Part shown: in pieces, positions 51,132-60,118 of the stretch
Position numbering within the stretch: the stretch's first letter is position 1
How the letters are laid out: each line of letters starts with the position of its first letter
Source of the DNA: Planctomycetota bacterium
GTDB lineage: Bacteria; Planctomycetota; UBA1135
Assembly (NCBI GenBank): GCA_008501825.1
Contig: QQUA01000012.1
Span: 1 to 64,000, forward strand
Length of the DNA stretch: 64,000 bases
Direction: 5' to 3'
Made by a program: the position numbers and the translations under genes
The notes under the pieces: model-generated
Seen by the model: the letters and a program-made list of their open reading frames with translations, nothing else
Database searches by the model: none
What the model was told of the DNA's origin: nothing

Positions 51132-51875
51132 ATGAAATCCAAGTGTTTGTTATGGTGCCTCGGGGCGCTTATGCCGGTCTTGAGTGGCTGCTTTGCCATG
51201 CCCGAAGATCTCGAAGATTTTCTTGACTCCTTATTTTACGGTCCGACCGTGCCAGGCTTGATCGAAACCAGGGAAGGGGTTCACCTTTCCATCGGAGGCC
51301 TTCCCGGGCCTTTGATTCTTGACTATGAGGCTATGGAAGAAGAGGCGGATGCCTTGCTTCCGCCAATCGATGAGATGCCCCTTGCCAGGCGGAAGGAAAA
51401 TGCCGGCTTAAGCTTTCAACTGGAAACCGCAGAGGGAGAGCTTTTTCGTCCGAGAGATTGGAAGTTCCAATCGTTTTGGGGCGTGGGTGGGCCATCCTTC
51501 ATTTCTCAAGTCCGGGTGGAATCCCTGCAAGGGGAAAGAGATCTTTTTTGCGCAGGGTATTTCGTGGAGAGCTTTGATCAGCGAATCGCGGTGGTCATGC
51601 TTCCCGCGATGCTGGAAAGCCCGTCCCATGAACGAAGCGAGGAGAGTTTTTCCGATAGAGATGGGGCCCGGTTTGAAGTGGTCACCGATCAGGGAGCCTT
51701 CGTCTATGAGGTCGAGATCTATCTAAGGGACGGGATGCCGGCTGAAGTGACTTGGAAGAAAACGGATTTGCCGCCGGGAGAGTCCTTTGCGTGGCAGCCT
51801 GATGGGAATCTTAATTGGCCGTTGGAAGTCGAATCTTTTGGGAGGTTTTTTGCAATTGAGGATGTGGAGCCATGA
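51132..51875 (+). CDS. lipoprotein of unknown function
   Basis: The 247-residue product has a lipoprotein signal with lipobox LSGC (Cys20). The mature part is acidic and probably beta-rich. No family was recognised. Its stop overlaps the next start (ATGA at 51872), so the three genes 51132-54453 form one translationally coupled unit. Confidence 0.65.
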   Translation: MKSKCLLWCLGALMPVLSGCFAMPEDLEDFLDSLFYGPTVPGLIETREGVHLSIGGLPGPLILDYEAMEEEADALLPPIDEMPLARRKENAGLSFQLETAEGELFRPRDWKFQSFWGVGGPSFISQVRVESLQGERDLFCAGYFVESFDQRIAVVMLPAMLESPSHERSEESFSDRDGARFEVVTDQGAFVYEVEIYLRDGMPAEVTWKKTDLPPGESFAWQPDGNLNWPLEVESFGRFFAIEDVEP

Positions 51876-53158
51876 GGTTCAAGTTTCCGCTTGCGCTATC
51901 AGCCTGCGGGACGCTCCTCAGTCTTGCCCTTTTGTTCGGCTGCGCCGGGTGCATGAAAGGGCCGCAGCACTCCATGAGGTTGCGATTTAGCGTTCATGAA
52001 GAAGGAAGTGGAAGGGCAATTCCCGGTGCGAAAATCTGGATCTTTGAAGATCGAACCGGCAATCCATTTTGGGGATTTTCCGAATCGTTCACGGACAATA
52101 TGAAAAAGCTTGACGTCGTGTTCACCGGTCAGACAGGAAAGGCCATGGCGGGGGTTGGCTTTGATTCTCCTTATCCTTACTTGACTCTGTTGGTTCAAGC
52201 TGCCGGCCGTCAATCGAGAGTAGCCCGACGTCTTATTTTTGAGGAGAAGGATCTGCATTTCCAATTCACCTTGAGGCCGGAAGAAAATGCTCAAATCCAG
52301 TTGGTCAACGATCTGGGCCGTCCCCTTTCCCATGCATCGATTTTGGTGGCCGACTCTCTAGATGGTTTGTGGGAGTTTCGAACCTCTGACGATAAGGGTT
52401 TCGTCCAGCTTCAAGGTCTTCCATCGGTGGAAGAGTGGAATAAGAATTTGCAAGTGATTGCCAGAATCCGGCGGAATTGTTGGGTGAAGGCCGTGTCCAT
52501 GGAAAAGAGTGGCAGTCAAGGCCAAAAGTGGTTGGTCACGGATCAGGTGAGAACGCTTCCATTTCAAATCGAGAAATTGCCACGAAAAGCCGATGTCGAA
52601 GTTCTCGTGCAAGCCCGTCAAGGCGATTCGAACATGATTTTTCCCTTGCATCGGCTCTCAAATTTCCAGGATTTCTTTTGGAATTCGTTGCATCTTTCCA
52701 ATTTTGAGGCACCGGCCAGAGGGCAAATTCAGCTAAGTGCCGGCATGCTGGACTTGAGGCATCCCAATCGATTGACTGTACGTTTTCTTCCCGGCAAAGT
52801 GAGCCTGGAGTGGGGCGGCAACGATGCAAAGCCGCGATTGGACCTGGATGGCTTGGGATTGATGAAAGTCAAGTTGGCCTTCGGCTTTCTGAAACAGGTG
52901 AATCGAAGATCAGTGAAATTTCGATTGGAAGCTGTAGAGGAAGAACTGGGCCATTGGCGAATAGAAAAGCGGTATTTCGATGAAAGGCCACGTCCCAATA
53001 AGTGGCTTGCTGCGATCCTTCCCTATGGTCGCTATCGCCTTTTGCTTGTGGATGAGGAGCCCCTGAGTTATCACCCCGAAGCCGAGCTGACTTATTGGGA
53101 AAAGGAAATCCTAATCGACCGTCCGCGTTTCGATTTGATTCTTGGGGAGGAAAAATGA
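51872..53158 (+). CDS. lipoprotein, member of a tandem paralogue pair
   Basis: The 428-residue product has a lipoprotein signal (LLFGCAGC; the lipid Cys is probably Cys24 or Cys27). Residues about 35-120 resemble a carboxypeptidase-regulatory-like unit (SGRAIPGAKIWIFEDRTG, TGQTGKAMAGV). The layout is the same as the next gene: FGRAIPGAEIKLLRD at about 58 and a late LPYGRYRLLLVDEEPLS versus LPYGTYQFVLHQSRF. They are paralogues. The function is unknown. Its start overlaps the upstream lipoprotein stop and its stop overlaps the next start. Confidence 0.66.
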   Translation: MRFKFPLALSACGTLLSLALLFGCAGCMKGPQHSMRLRFSVHEEGSGRAIPGAKIWIFEDRTGNPFWGFSESFTDNMKKLDVVFTGQTGKAMAGVGFDSPYPYLTLLVQAAGRQSRVARRLIFEEKDLHFQFTLRPEENAQIQLVNDLGRPLSHASILVADSLDGLWEFRTSDDKGFVQLQGLPSVEEWNKNLQVIARIRRNCWVKAVSMEKSGSQGQKWLVTDQVRTLPFQIEKLPRKADVEVLVQARQGDSNMIFPLHRLSNFQDFFWNSLHLSNFEAPARGQIQLSAGMLDLRHPNRLTVRFLPGKVSLEWGGNDAKPRLDLDGLGLMKVKLAFGFLKQVNRRSVKFRLEAVEEELGHWRIEKRYFDERPRPNKWLAAILPYGRYRLLLVDEEPLSYHPEAELTYWEKEILIDRPRFDLILGEEK

Positions 53159-54453
53159 ATTTTGCCAGCTTTTCCTTGGCGACTGGGGCTTTGGTGGTCA
53201 GTACGTTCGTGTGGTGGTCATTTCTTGAACCGAGGCCTGAGTCACCAAGCTCGGCGCCAATAACCAGAAGTCAACAGCCGAAATTCAAATCCGTCAAGGA
53301 ATTGCGATTCGAAGTTTTGGAAGCTGAATTCGGCAGGGCCATTCCCGGAGCCGAAATCAAGCTGTTGCGAGATCGAGGCCCCAGTTATCAGGAATGGAGT
53401 CCGGACTCTCTGGAACAGAACTACGAAGTTTTGGCAACCGTCGCTACGGAGCCGGACGGCAAAGCTCAAATGAAGTGCCAAGTTCGCGGCTTCTGGTCTC
53501 AATTGGCTTTTCTGGTTCGTGCCAAAGGAAGACGTCCCTGCCTCCGCTTCGAACCGTATTTGGACGACTCTCCAGCTTCCTATCGCTTCGATATGACGGC
53601 TGCAAGCGAGGAGCTGATTCAGGTGACCGATTCTCGCGGTCGGCTGTGGGAAAACACTGAACTGTGGTTGCGCTATTCAGGGGGATTCTGGGAGCCGGCG
53701 GTCAGCGGTTCTCATGGCATGTTCGAACTCAACGACCCACCTCTCCCGGTTCGTTACACGCCGGAGTTGGAAGTTCTAGTCCGGGTGAATGAGCATCTTT
53801 GGAGAGCCGCGAGACCGGTTCACCAGCCTGAATCTTCGAAAACTCGGTTCGAAGTGGAGCCGAAATCGACTCAGCTTCGAATCCAAGTCGGGACGCTTCC
53901 CAAGGGAACCGAGCCGATTTGGTTTCGGGCTAGGCACTATGCGGCAGAGAAATGGCCGCCGTTGGTGGGCTTTTTGGAGACGGAAGAGGATTATTGGAAT
54001 GAGTTTCAATTTTCAGAAGGAGGAAAAGATATGGACCGAACCGTCCTCGTGGATCGTGGGATTTTGAAGGATCCATCTGAAATAGGACTGCAAATCGAAC
54101 TTCTGCCTGGAAGGGTGCGACTTTGGACCCCGGTGAAGCAGGAAAAAGTTCATTTATCTCTGGACGGTTTGTGCTTCTTCCGGGTGAAGCTAGGTGGATT
54201 TGCCCGGGAAGCAAAAAAGACGGTTTGGGAGGTGAAGCTTCAGCCGGAATCGGAGACCTGGCGATCGAGTATTTCAGTACCTCTGACTCTGAGTTTCAGG
54301 GAATGGGAAAATGTCCTTCTTCCCTATGGAACCTATCAATTCGTCCTTCACCAATCCCGATTCGAAATTACAGATTGCCCCGAGCCCATACCTCTGGCCA
54401 CCAAGCGTTTGGTGATCGATCAGCCGCAAATGGAATTTATTTGGAAGCCTTAA
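53155..54453 (+). CDS. membrane-anchored paralogue of the upstream lipoprotein
   Basis: The 432-residue product has an N-terminal membrane helix or uncleaved signal (FASFSLATGALVVSTFVWWSF). ATG at 53155 overlaps the TGA at 53156. It shares with the preceding protein the RAIPGAxI segment, the same spacing of later motifs (LPYGTYQFVLHQSRF; RLVIDQPQMEFI) and similar length. A tandem duplication is inferred; one copy now uses a membrane helix, the other a lipid. It converges with the kinase-aminotransferase gene, overlapping by 4 bp. Confidence 0.64.
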   Translation: MNFASFSLATGALVVSTFVWWSFLEPRPESPSSAPITRSQQPKFKSVKELRFEVLEAEFGRAIPGAEIKLLRDRGPSYQEWSPDSLEQNYEVLATVATEPDGKAQMKCQVRGFWSQLAFLVRAKGRRPCLRFEPYLDDSPASYRFDMTAASEELIQVTDSRGRLWENTELWLRYSGGFWEPAVSGSHGMFELNDPPLPVRYTPELEVLVRVNEHLWRAARPVHQPESSKTRFEVEPKSTQLRIQVGTLPKGTEPIWFRARHYAAEKWPPLVGFLETEEDYWNEFQFSEGGKDMDRTVLVDRGILKDPSEIGLQIELLPGRVRLWTPVKQEKVHLSLDGLCFFRVKLGGFAREAKKTVWEVKLQPESETWRSSISVPLTLSFREWENVLLPYGTYQFVLHQSRFEITDCPEPIPLATKRLVIDQPQMEFIWKP

Positions 54454-56831
54454 CGGCAGCTTCGTAGGGCTTGTTCAAAAACCTCCAGGCACAAATCGGC
54501 CTCATTGCGGCCGAAAGTCATCGGCGGCTTGAGTTTCAGGACGTTGTGGTGGGGACCGTCCGAACTTAAGAGAACTCCCAGTTCCCGAGCCTTTTGAATC
54601 ACTGGATGCAAATGATCGGCCGCCGGTTCGCGAGTCGTTCGATCTTGAACGAATTCCACTCCAAGGAACAAACCTAAGCCTCGAACTTCGCCGATACATT
54701 CATATTCTTCCGCCAGGCGGCTGAATCCTTGTTGCAAGCGTTCTCCGGTTTGTTTGGCGGATTCGGCTAGTTTTTCTTCTTCGATCACGTCCAAGACCGC
54801 TAGTCCGACCGCGCAGGAAACCGGGTTGCCGCCAAAGGTTGAAAAGAATTCCATGCCGTTGTCGAAAGCATCGGCGATCTCTCGAGTTGTCAAAACCGCC
54901 GCCATCGGATGTCCATTTCCGATGGGCTTGCCCAGGGTGAGAATGTCGGGAACGGCTTGCAAAGCTTGAAATGCCCACCAGGCACTTCCGACTCGCCCGA
55001 AGCCGATTTGCACTTCATCGGCAATACAAACGGCTCCGTGACTTCGCGCCGCTTCGAAGGCTTGAGACAGATAGCCTGTGGGCGGAACGATTTGGCCGCC
55101 ACAACCCGGAAGGGGTTCGATGAGGAAACCGGCGGCCGGTCGGTCACGCTGTTGCAAAGCTGCACATGCTTCGTGGACCTGAGCTGCATAGGCTTGAGCC
55201 ACGGACGGAGAATCCCCGCGAAAAGGCCCGCGATAGGGGTCGGGAGTGGCCACTTTTTCCACCCAGGATGGGGCGCCGGAGCCTCCCGGGCCGTCATGTT
55301 TGTAGGCGGATAAATCAATCAAGGAGGAAGTGTGGCCGTGATAACCGGAATCCAGCACCACCATGCCTTTGCGGCCGGTGTAGGTTCGGGCCAAGCGCAA
55401 CGCCAGTTCATTGGCTTCCGAACCTGAGTTCAGGAGATAACAAACTTCCAATGGTTTCGGTACCGTGGCCAGTAAGCGCTCGGCGTATTCCAGGCGAAGG
55501 TCATGCAAGTATCGGCTGTTGGTATTGAGCCGCGCCATTTGTCGGCTGGCGGCTTTCACCACTTTCGGGTGACTGTGTCCGACGTGACAAACGTTGTTGA
55601 CGCAATCCAGGTAGGGCCGGCCTTGCTTGTCGAATAAAAAACAACCGCGGCCGCGAACAATCTCCAAGGGCTCCTGGTACGAGAGAGAAAGGGAGGGGCC
55701 GAGTAAGCGATTCCTTTTCTTCAAGGCGCTGTTGCGGTCCAGGCCGTCACCGCTTCCCTCCAAGGCTCCCGTTTCCGGCAAACCGCACGCGGTGCGAAGA
55801 GCACGTTCGCCCGCAACCGGATCCAGTTTGGAAAGCCACAAGGCCAACTCTCGGGCCTTTTGTTGATGCACGCTGATGTAGCCGTTGTCCGGATCTAAGT
55901 CCACGTCGGCGGCGGCGACCAAAAGACTTAAAGCCAAGCGCATGCCGGTGGACGGCAATAAGGCGGCAAGCTCCGCTTCTTGCAAAGGAGACAACTGGTG
56001 ATAAGCCGCCACCAATTCCGCTGCTGTTTCCAGCGGCCGATCCTCTGCCATCATCATGGCGTAGGCGCAGGCTACCGCCGGTTCAAACACCCGGGCGGTG
56101 TACACCATGTCCCCGAAATCGAAAAGTCCGGTGACTTCGGCTCCCTGAGGATTCTCTTGGCAAATTAAATTGAACTCATTGCCGTCATGATGGATCCAGG
56201 CTTCCGGCAAAGTCGATCGCCGGCGCTCTACTTCGGCCAAAAAACGAAGTTGAAGCTGGGAGACCGCTTGACGCAATTCTTGATTTTGCAAGCGATCGCC
56301 GGCTGAAAGAGTCCAAGCCGCCTGCCAGGGATCCCAGCGGAAACTGCGGCGTACTTTCGGCGGGTCCAAGGTACCCAGGGCCAAATCGACTTTGGCCAGC
56401 AAGCGGCCCCAACTCTGCCAAGTTTTGGCGTCAAACTGGCCGGCATCCGCCAAAACCTGACCCGGGAGGTAAGTCAAAACCCGGAGTAAGTGGCGTTGTC
56501 CGTCATCTCCTTCGACCACGTAGCGATCGCTGCCATCCAGCCCCAAGCGCACTTCCGGGGCGATTCCGGGCCAAGTGGAGGCTAAGCGAAAGTGGGCTCG
56601 GTTTTGCAAATCGATGGCCGCTTCATCCTCCATGGAGTTGGCCAGTTTGATCACCCAAGGCTTGTCCTCCGGGTCAAGCAGCCGAAAATTTAAATCGATG
56701 TAGCTAGGTAGAGGCCGGAGAGCTCCTTCCAAGCCGTAATGCTGGTGCAATAGGCGCCGGATCCGATCCTCCGAAAAGACCGGAGCCGGCGGACGTTCGA
56801 AGGTCGTGTCGGGGTGATTTCTGGCAGGCAT
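54450..56831 (-). CDS. kinase-class III aminotransferase fusion (hydroxylysine kinase/phospholyase-like)
   Basis: The 793-residue product joins two enzymes. Residues about 20-340 are an aminoglycoside-phosphotransferase-type kinase with Lys62, catalytic HHDGNEFN (214-221) and DFGD (238-241). Residues about 380-793 are a class III PLP enzyme with the Lys635 Schiff-base site (TLGKPIGNGHP), ADEVQIGFGR and the glycine loop NSGSEAN. The same two enzyme types occur as separate human proteins, HYKK (hydroxylysine kinase) and PHYKPL/ETNPPL (phospholyases). A phosphorylate-then-eliminate route on hydroxylysine, phosphoethanolamine or a related amine is therefore likely. It has no signal peptide. The substrate is not settled by sequence. 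Confidence 0.8.
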   Translation of the reverse strand: MPARNHPDTTFERPPAPVFSEDRIRRLLHQHYGLEGALRPLPSYIDLNFRLLDPEDKPWVIKLANSMEDEAAIDLQNRAHFRLASTWPGIAPEVRLGLDGSDRYVVEGDDGQRHLLRVLTYLPGQVLADAGQFDAKTWQSWGRLLAKVDLALGTLDPPKVRRSFRWDPWQAAWTLSAGDRLQNQELRQAVSQLQLRFLAEVERRRSTLPEAWIHHDGNEFNLICQENPQGAEVTGLFDFGDMVYTARVFEPAVACAYAMMMAEDRPLETAAELVAAYHQLSPLQEAELAALLPSTGMRLALSLLVAAADVDLDPDNGYISVHQQKARELALWLSKLDPVAGERALRTACGLPETGALEGSGDGLDRNSALKKRNRLLGPSLSLSYQEPLEIVRGRGCFLFDKQGRPYLDCVNNVCHVGHSHPKVVKAASRQMARLNTNSRYLHDLRLEYAERLLATVPKPLEVCYLLNSGSEANELALRLARTYTGRKGMVVLDSGYHGHTSSLIDLSAYKHDGPGGSGAPSWVEKVATPDPYRGPFRGDSPSVAQAYAAQVHEACAALQQRDRPAAGFLIEPLPGCGGQIVPPTGYLSQAFEAARSHGAVCIADEVQIGFGRVGSAWWAFQALQAVPDILTLGKPIGNGHPMAAVLTTREIADAFDNGMEFFSTFGGNPVSCAVGLAVLDVIEEEKLAESAKQTGERLQQGFSRLAEEYECIGEVRGLGLFLGVEFVQDRTTREPAADHLHPVIQKARELGVLLSSDGPHHNVLKLKPPMTFGRNEADLCLEVFEQALRSCR

Positions 56832-56883
56832 GGTGGCGGGCGGGTGGTTTCATCTTGCCGCCGGCCACCGCTTTCGCAAGGGT

Positions 56884-59025
56884 TCAAGGTTTCGGCCGGA
56901 CTCCCAAGTGAGCGTAAGCCTGCAGCGCCAATGCAGTCGCCGCCGCTTGGCCAAGAACCGGATTGTCCAAATAGGAACCATCGGTCAAGCGACAGCCCAG
57001 TACTTGCTGGAGAATGGCTTTCTTGCTTTCCTGGCGCCACTTTTTCGGCAGCTTGGCGGTGGCTTCGGCGGCGGTGGCATAGTCGAACATCAAATAATGC
57101 GAACCTTGGGTGTCGCGACCGGCGTGCATCAGGGCTTTGCCTTGCTCGCGGCCCAGTTCGGCGGCATGTTGATTGAATATTTCCAGGCGCCACTTTAGAT
57201 CTGGCTCTTCTTCCCGGTCGGCCCGGAGCAGGGCCAAGGCGCAAACTGGACCCCGGCCGGCGGCTCCAGGAGGAGAGGTGCCGTTCTTATAACCGGAGGG
57301 GTGCATCAGCATGTAAGCGAAGGTGCCGTTGGGGGCTCGCATGGTTTCCAGGCAAGCCAGCGCTCGTTCCATGACCTCGTCAGACACTTGCACGCCCTCT
57401 TCCTCCGCGTCTTCCAGGGCCAAGACTACGGCAGCAGTGGTAAAGCTAATCGACTGTTGCACCGGGTTGGCGGCTCCTTCCGCACTTCCGCTCAGGTAAT
57501 AACTCCAACCTCCGCCGCTCTGCTGTTTAGCCGCCAAGGCTAGGACCAATTCACTCATAAATTGCTGCAGGCGATCCAGGTCGCCGATTCCCAAACGATG
57601 GGCGGCGGCGGCAAAGCGCAAGGTGTAGCTGTAACTCCATGGGGTGTAGTCCATGTAAAGCACGGGCTTGTCCTTGGCCAATTTCTCTCTTTCCCAGGCT
57701 TGCAGCAACTTGGTCAGGGCTTTCTCCACCGGCTGGCGAAGTTCCGGTCGGTGGCCGACTAAAGGAGTGAAAGCCAGCCCGGCCAAGGCCGTGTTTGCCA
57801 ACCGGAAAATATTGTCGCCGGTATCGTAGTCACCGATTTCCGCGGGGCTCAACCAACTTCCATCCGATTGCTGGTTTTTAAGAAGCCACTGCAGGGCTTC
57901 TTCCATGGCCGCTCCGGATTGGCTGATCGGTCGTTTCTCCGTTTCCGGAGGTTGAGTCATGGCCAGATGTTTTTCCGACGGCCACGCCATGCTAATCGGG
58001 CCCATGGCTTCAAATCCCGGAAAACTGGCCAAGGCGGCGGCTTGCCAGGCCAGACGATGTTCAGGAAATCGGTTCACCAAGTGCAGTAATGCGGCTTTGG
58101 CTGCGCTCCGATCGCCTCTTGCCATGGCCAAGGCGGCAGTCCAATAGGACGTTTTCGGTGCCGGCGAAGGAGCCTGCGCCAGGAGGGATTTGGCTTGTTC
58201 CAGTCGATGCAGGCGGCACAACATGCGGATTCGTTGATAAAGGAGCTCCTGCCTTTCCTCCGGGTCCTTGGCCGAATCAAAGGCTAATTCGAAATGATGC
58301 AAAGCTTCTTTGCCGTTCCGTTGCAAACGATGCCATTCGCCTTTCAAGTGATGCCAGCGGGAAGGCCATACTTTTGGATCGATCTTGCTGAGCCATTTGG
58401 CCGCTCGAGGCAAGGCACCGGCTTCTAAAAACCACTTCGCTTCGGCAAATCGGCGCCGGTCTTGGAGATTCAGGCCGGGAGCTTCTTTAGGCTCAAGGGC
58501 CAGGCGCGGCGGCAAGGGATTGCTTGGACTCCAAGCCAGGGAATCTCGCAGGAATTCATAGGACGCCCAGGCGTTCATGCTAAAGGTTTCTCGCACTACT
58601 TTTCCCTTTGCGTTCACCAGCAGCCAGGCTTGCCCGAACGTAGTTGGCCCCAAGCCGTAGATTTCGTGATCTTGAAAGGGAGCTTGGAGGTCTTTGCGAT
58701 AACGGATCGGCACGTAGGCGTGACGGATCAAGTCCAAGATATCCGGTTCCATGAGCGGGCCGATTCCCGGCTGATCAGGTATGTCGAAGCCCGGATAGAC
58801 TTGGGCTACGACGACGATCAATTTCTTTTCCTTGGCCGCCCGGCCGGAGGCCTCGGCCCAATCTTTAGCCCAATCCACTTCGCTGCCGCACCGGGCGGCC
58901 AGTTCCTTCAATAGCTGAGGGCTCTGACCGGCGGCCGCCGGTGTCGAAGCCGACAAGGAATGTCCGGTAGCCAGGAAGAGGGCGACCAGGATGGGAAGGC
59001 TTGGTAGGCGGAGGCGAAGGAACAT
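56884..59025 (-). CDS. exported thioredoxin-like/TPR/cyclase-fold protein
   Basis: The 713-residue product starts with a signal peptide (MFLRLRLPSLPILVALFLAT). A thioredoxin-like region follows (WAKDWAEASGRAAKEKKLIV, LLVNAKGKVVRE) without a CxxC. Then come TPR-type repeats (about 200-340) and an alpha/alpha barrel of the squalene-oxidase-repeat type (about 380-713), with QW-like LKNQQSDGSWLSPAE and SISFTTAAVVLAL, the latter matching the 48400 paralogue. A 42-residue upstream extension (to 59151) is Lys/Arg-rich and unlikely. It is probably a periplasmic scaffold; terpene catalysis is not supported. Confidence 0.72.
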   Translation of the reverse strand: MFLRLRLPSLPILVALFLATGHSLSASTPAAAGQSPQLLKELAARCGSEVDWAKDWAEASGRAAKEKKLIVVVAQVYPGFDIPDQPGIGPLMEPDILDLIRHAYVPIRYRKDLQAPFQDHEIYGLGPTTFGQAWLLVNAKGKVVRETFSMNAWASYEFLRDSLAWSPSNPLPPRLALEPKEAPGLNLQDRRRFAEAKWFLEAGALPRAAKWLSKIDPKVWPSRWHHLKGEWHRLQRNGKEALHHFELAFDSAKDPEERQELLYQRIRMLCRLHRLEQAKSLLAQAPSPAPKTSYWTAALAMARGDRSAAKAALLHLVNRFPEHRLAWQAAALASFPGFEAMGPISMAWPSEKHLAMTQPPETEKRPISQSGAAMEEALQWLLKNQQSDGSWLSPAEIGDYDTGDNIFRLANTALAGLAFTPLVGHRPELRQPVEKALTKLLQAWEREKLAKDKPVLYMDYTPWSYSYTLRFAAAAHRLGIGDLDRLQQFMSELVLALAAKQQSGGGWSYYLSGSAEGAANPVQQSISFTTAAVVLALEDAEEEGVQVSDEVMERALACLETMRAPNGTFAYMLMHPSGYKNGTSPPGAAGRGPVCALALLRADREEEPDLKWRLEIFNQHAAELGREQGKALMHAGRDTQGSHYLMFDYATAAEATAKLPKKWRQESKKAILQQVLGCRLTDGSYLDNPVLGQAAATALALQAYAHLGVRPKP

Positions 59026-59107
59026 GGCGATCCTCCAGCCTACGGTGAAATGTCCCGGCCCTCCGGTTTTCTTCCTCTTCTTCCCCTTCTTTCTATCCGT
59101 CTTTCTC

Positions 59108-59881
59108 TTAGGGGCCGGAGAACAGTTTCGGCCACCAGGGGGCCAGCGCATGTTCTAGATGTTTCGGCTCTTCTCGCAGGAAGAAATGTCCTCCCGGGTG
59201 AAAATGAGCCTGAAACGGGCCTTCGCTGAAACGCTGCCATTCCAAAGCCCGATCCTTGGGGGCGGCCTTGTCCCGATCTCCGCCCAGCATCAACAACGGG
59301 CAGCTCAAGCGGCCTTCATTCGGACCCTCGTAGTAATCGGTGACTTCCAAGTCGGCTCGAAGTGGAGGCAGGAACAAGCGGCGAAGATGGCGGTTGTTCA
59401 ATACGTCCAGCGGAACTCCTTCGAAATTCCGGTCCAGTTTGGCGATCAATTCTTCGTCGGTCATTTGATCGCATGGAGTTTCCCGCAACAAAGCGTGGGG
59501 AGGCCGGCAGGCAACCGCGGTGAACAAGGACGGTTCCCGCAAGCCACGACGGCGCAATTCCAGCGCCAATTCATAAGCCATGATGGCGCCGGCGCTGTAA
59601 CCAAGTAAGGCAAAGGGCTTGTCCAGAACCGGGGTCATGGCGTCGGCCATGGCGGTGACCAGAGGCTCCATGCGTCGAAGCGGCGCTTCTTCCATGCGGT
59701 TTTCCCGGCCGGGTCGCTGTAGGCCGATCACTTGCACCTGTTGCGGAACCAGCTTGGACCAGGAAAGAAAAAAGGCCGCGCCTCCACCGGCGTAAGGCAG
59801 GCAGAACAGCCGGAATTCGGGCTCCTCGGTCCGGGCAAGGCTGAGGAGCCAGCGGCGGGAATCGTCGTCTTGGGTAGTCAA
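59108..59881 (-). CDS. type II thioesterase (GrsT/TE II-like)
   Basis: The product is 257 residues from TTG at 59881. It has FRLFCLPYAGGGAAFF near the start, nucleophile GYSAGA, the segment GGDRDKAAP with Asp, and GGHFF with His, all typical of external thioesterases that clear acyl chains from polyketide or peptide synthases. An upstream frame to 60064 is Arg-rich and disfavoured. No synthase is present in the window, so its partner is elsewhere or it acts on other acyl thioesters. Confidence 0.75.
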   Translation of the reverse strand: MTTQDDDSRRWLLSLARTEEPEFRLFCLPYAGGGAAFFLSWSKLVPQQVQVIGLQRPGRENRMEEAPLRRMEPLVTAMADAMTPVLDKPFALLGYSAGAIMAYELALELRRRGLREPSLFTAVACRPPHALLRETPCDQMTDEELIAKLDRNFEGVPLDVLNNRHLRRLFLPPLRADLEVTDYYEGPNEGRLSCPLLMLGGDRDKAAPKDRALEWQRFSEGPFQAHFHPGGHFFLREEPKHLEHALAPWWPKLFSGP

Positions 59882-60118
59882 CTTGTGGATAAGCCTACGC
59901 CATTTCCGCTCTTTTCGCCTTCCCTTTCGGCAGGCCGAGCGGCCGAAACTCCAAAAGAGGAAAGGAAGCCGTCCCCTCGACAGTCTCCCTTTCCTCACAT
60001 GGAATGCCCCGTGGGGCAATCGGTTCCACCGAATCGAAAGGGAGGTTGTTACAGGAAATTCCAAATCATTTATGATGGGTGCTTCGCCTCTTGGGCATCT
60101 CGAAGCTGTCCTTCTGCC
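59882..60118. other. 237-bp divergent region
   Basis: It lies between the leftward thioesterase and the rightward broken lipoprotein gene. No defendable promoter or operator was seen. Confidence 0.3.
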
